DNA of 64,000 nucleotides, taken from an uncultured Bryobacterales bacterium (lineage in GTDB: Bacteria > Acidobacteriota > Terriglobia > Bryobacterales > UBA6623). The translations under genes were made by a program, and so were the position numbers. The notes beneath the pieces were generated by a model that was not told where the DNA came from, searched no databases, and worked only from the letters and a program-made list of their open reading frames with translations. Within the stretch, counting starts at the first letter, position 1. Every line of letters begins with the position of its first letter. The DNA lies in contig CATOTH010000001.1 of the NCBI GenBank assembly GCA_951813065.1, positions 682,001 through 746,000 of the forward strand, given 5' to 3'. This document shows, in pieces, positions 63,726-64,000 of the stretch.

Positions 63726-64000
63726 TCAACGTGTCGCGCGAGCAAGGGCAACGGAGCTGACCCTGAGCCGCACGTCGATCTTGAGCAGCTTCACGCGAAT
63801 CGTGCCGCATTGCGCCCGCGCTAGCTGGGAGCCCCGCAAGCCCCAGTACCAGATGGCCTCCAGAAGCCCGTGCGCGAAGGACCCGAAACAACGGCGCAAC
63901 TGGTTGGTCCGCAGTCTCTGAGCCAAAGTGCGATCCGAGAACAGTCCCAGCTGCTGCTCCTTGATGCGGTTCTCCATGGCCCCCGTGCGCAATACACCTC
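63726..64000 (-). mobile_element. IS1380-family transposase, C-terminal end, cut by window edge
   Basis: The minus-strand frame is open to the right edge. It reads MENRIKEQQLGLFSDRTLAQ, RLRTNQLRRCFGSFAHGLLE, then CGTIRVKLLKIDVRLRVSS. This matches the C-terminal part of IS1380 transposases (NRIKEQQLDLFADRTS...RANQLRLWF and CGTIRLKLLKIGA.V). The rest of the element lies beyond 64000. The frame shows no break, so the element may be intact. Confidence 0.85.

Noticed and set aside
1..64000. tRNA, rRNA, CRISPR array, replication origin
   Set aside because: No TPsiC-like plus acceptor-stem combination, no regular spaced repeats and no rRNA-like conserved blocks were seen on either strand.

Overview
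This 64 kb window is high-GC bacterial DNA, most likely from an Acidobacteriota member; Planctomycetota or Verrucomicrobiota are the alternatives. The evidence is a VWFA-related protein of the acidobacterial type, a TPR/secretin protein, a small KFQKR-type charged protein, a CRTAC1/UnbV lipoprotein, and a DUF1549/DUF1553 plus DUF1501 pair. No rRNA, tRNA, CRISPR array or replication origin was recognised. The taxonomic call is an inference from gene content.

Left part (1-11 kb), accessory. A DNA helicase IV (helD) runs off the left edge. It is followed by an IS256 transposase remnant, a complete HI1419/HI1420-type toxin-antitoxin pair with a palindromic operator candidate, an AlpA-like excisionase regulator, a P4-type integrase and an iduronate-2-sulfatase-like sulfatase. 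Between 9.6 and 11 kb lie broken pieces of an Abi-like gene and a NYN-domain gene.

Centre-left (11-25.8 kb), the most interesting stretch. It holds a sterol-desaturase-family hydroxylase, an arylsulfatase, an ERG4/ERG24-type sterol reductase, a Rieske oxygenase resembling cholesterol 7-desaturase (DAF-36/Neverland), a DUF1295 (steroid 5-alpha-reductase-like) protein, a membrane protein resembling the emopamil-binding-protein (sterol isomerase) fold, a DUF1214 protein, a PAPS-type sulfotransferase, two SDRs and an SRPBCC protein. Together they look like a sterol or steroid tailoring locus without its own cyclase in view. A 1.87 kb group II intron with its maturase has inserted into it. A decayed higBA module lies just downstream.

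Centre (27-48 kb), a secreted degradative and respiratory set. It contains the DUF1501/PSCyt pair, a di-haem peroxidase, sulfatases, a HEAT protein, a CPBP protease, an oxidoreductase-SelD fusion, a sialate O-acetylesterase and an Old Yellow Enzyme homologue.

Right part (49-64 kb), mostly housekeeping and envelope genes. It contains cysE, a radical SAM/SPASM protein, a DUF1080 protein, a coiled-coil membrane protein, the VWFA protein, the CRTAC1 lipoprotein, a PQQ dehydrogenase and pdhA/pdhB. An M1 peptidase gene is broken by several frameshifts, and an IS1380 transposase runs off the right edge. Four Cys-type sulfatases lie in the window but no formylglycine-generating enzyme was recognised.
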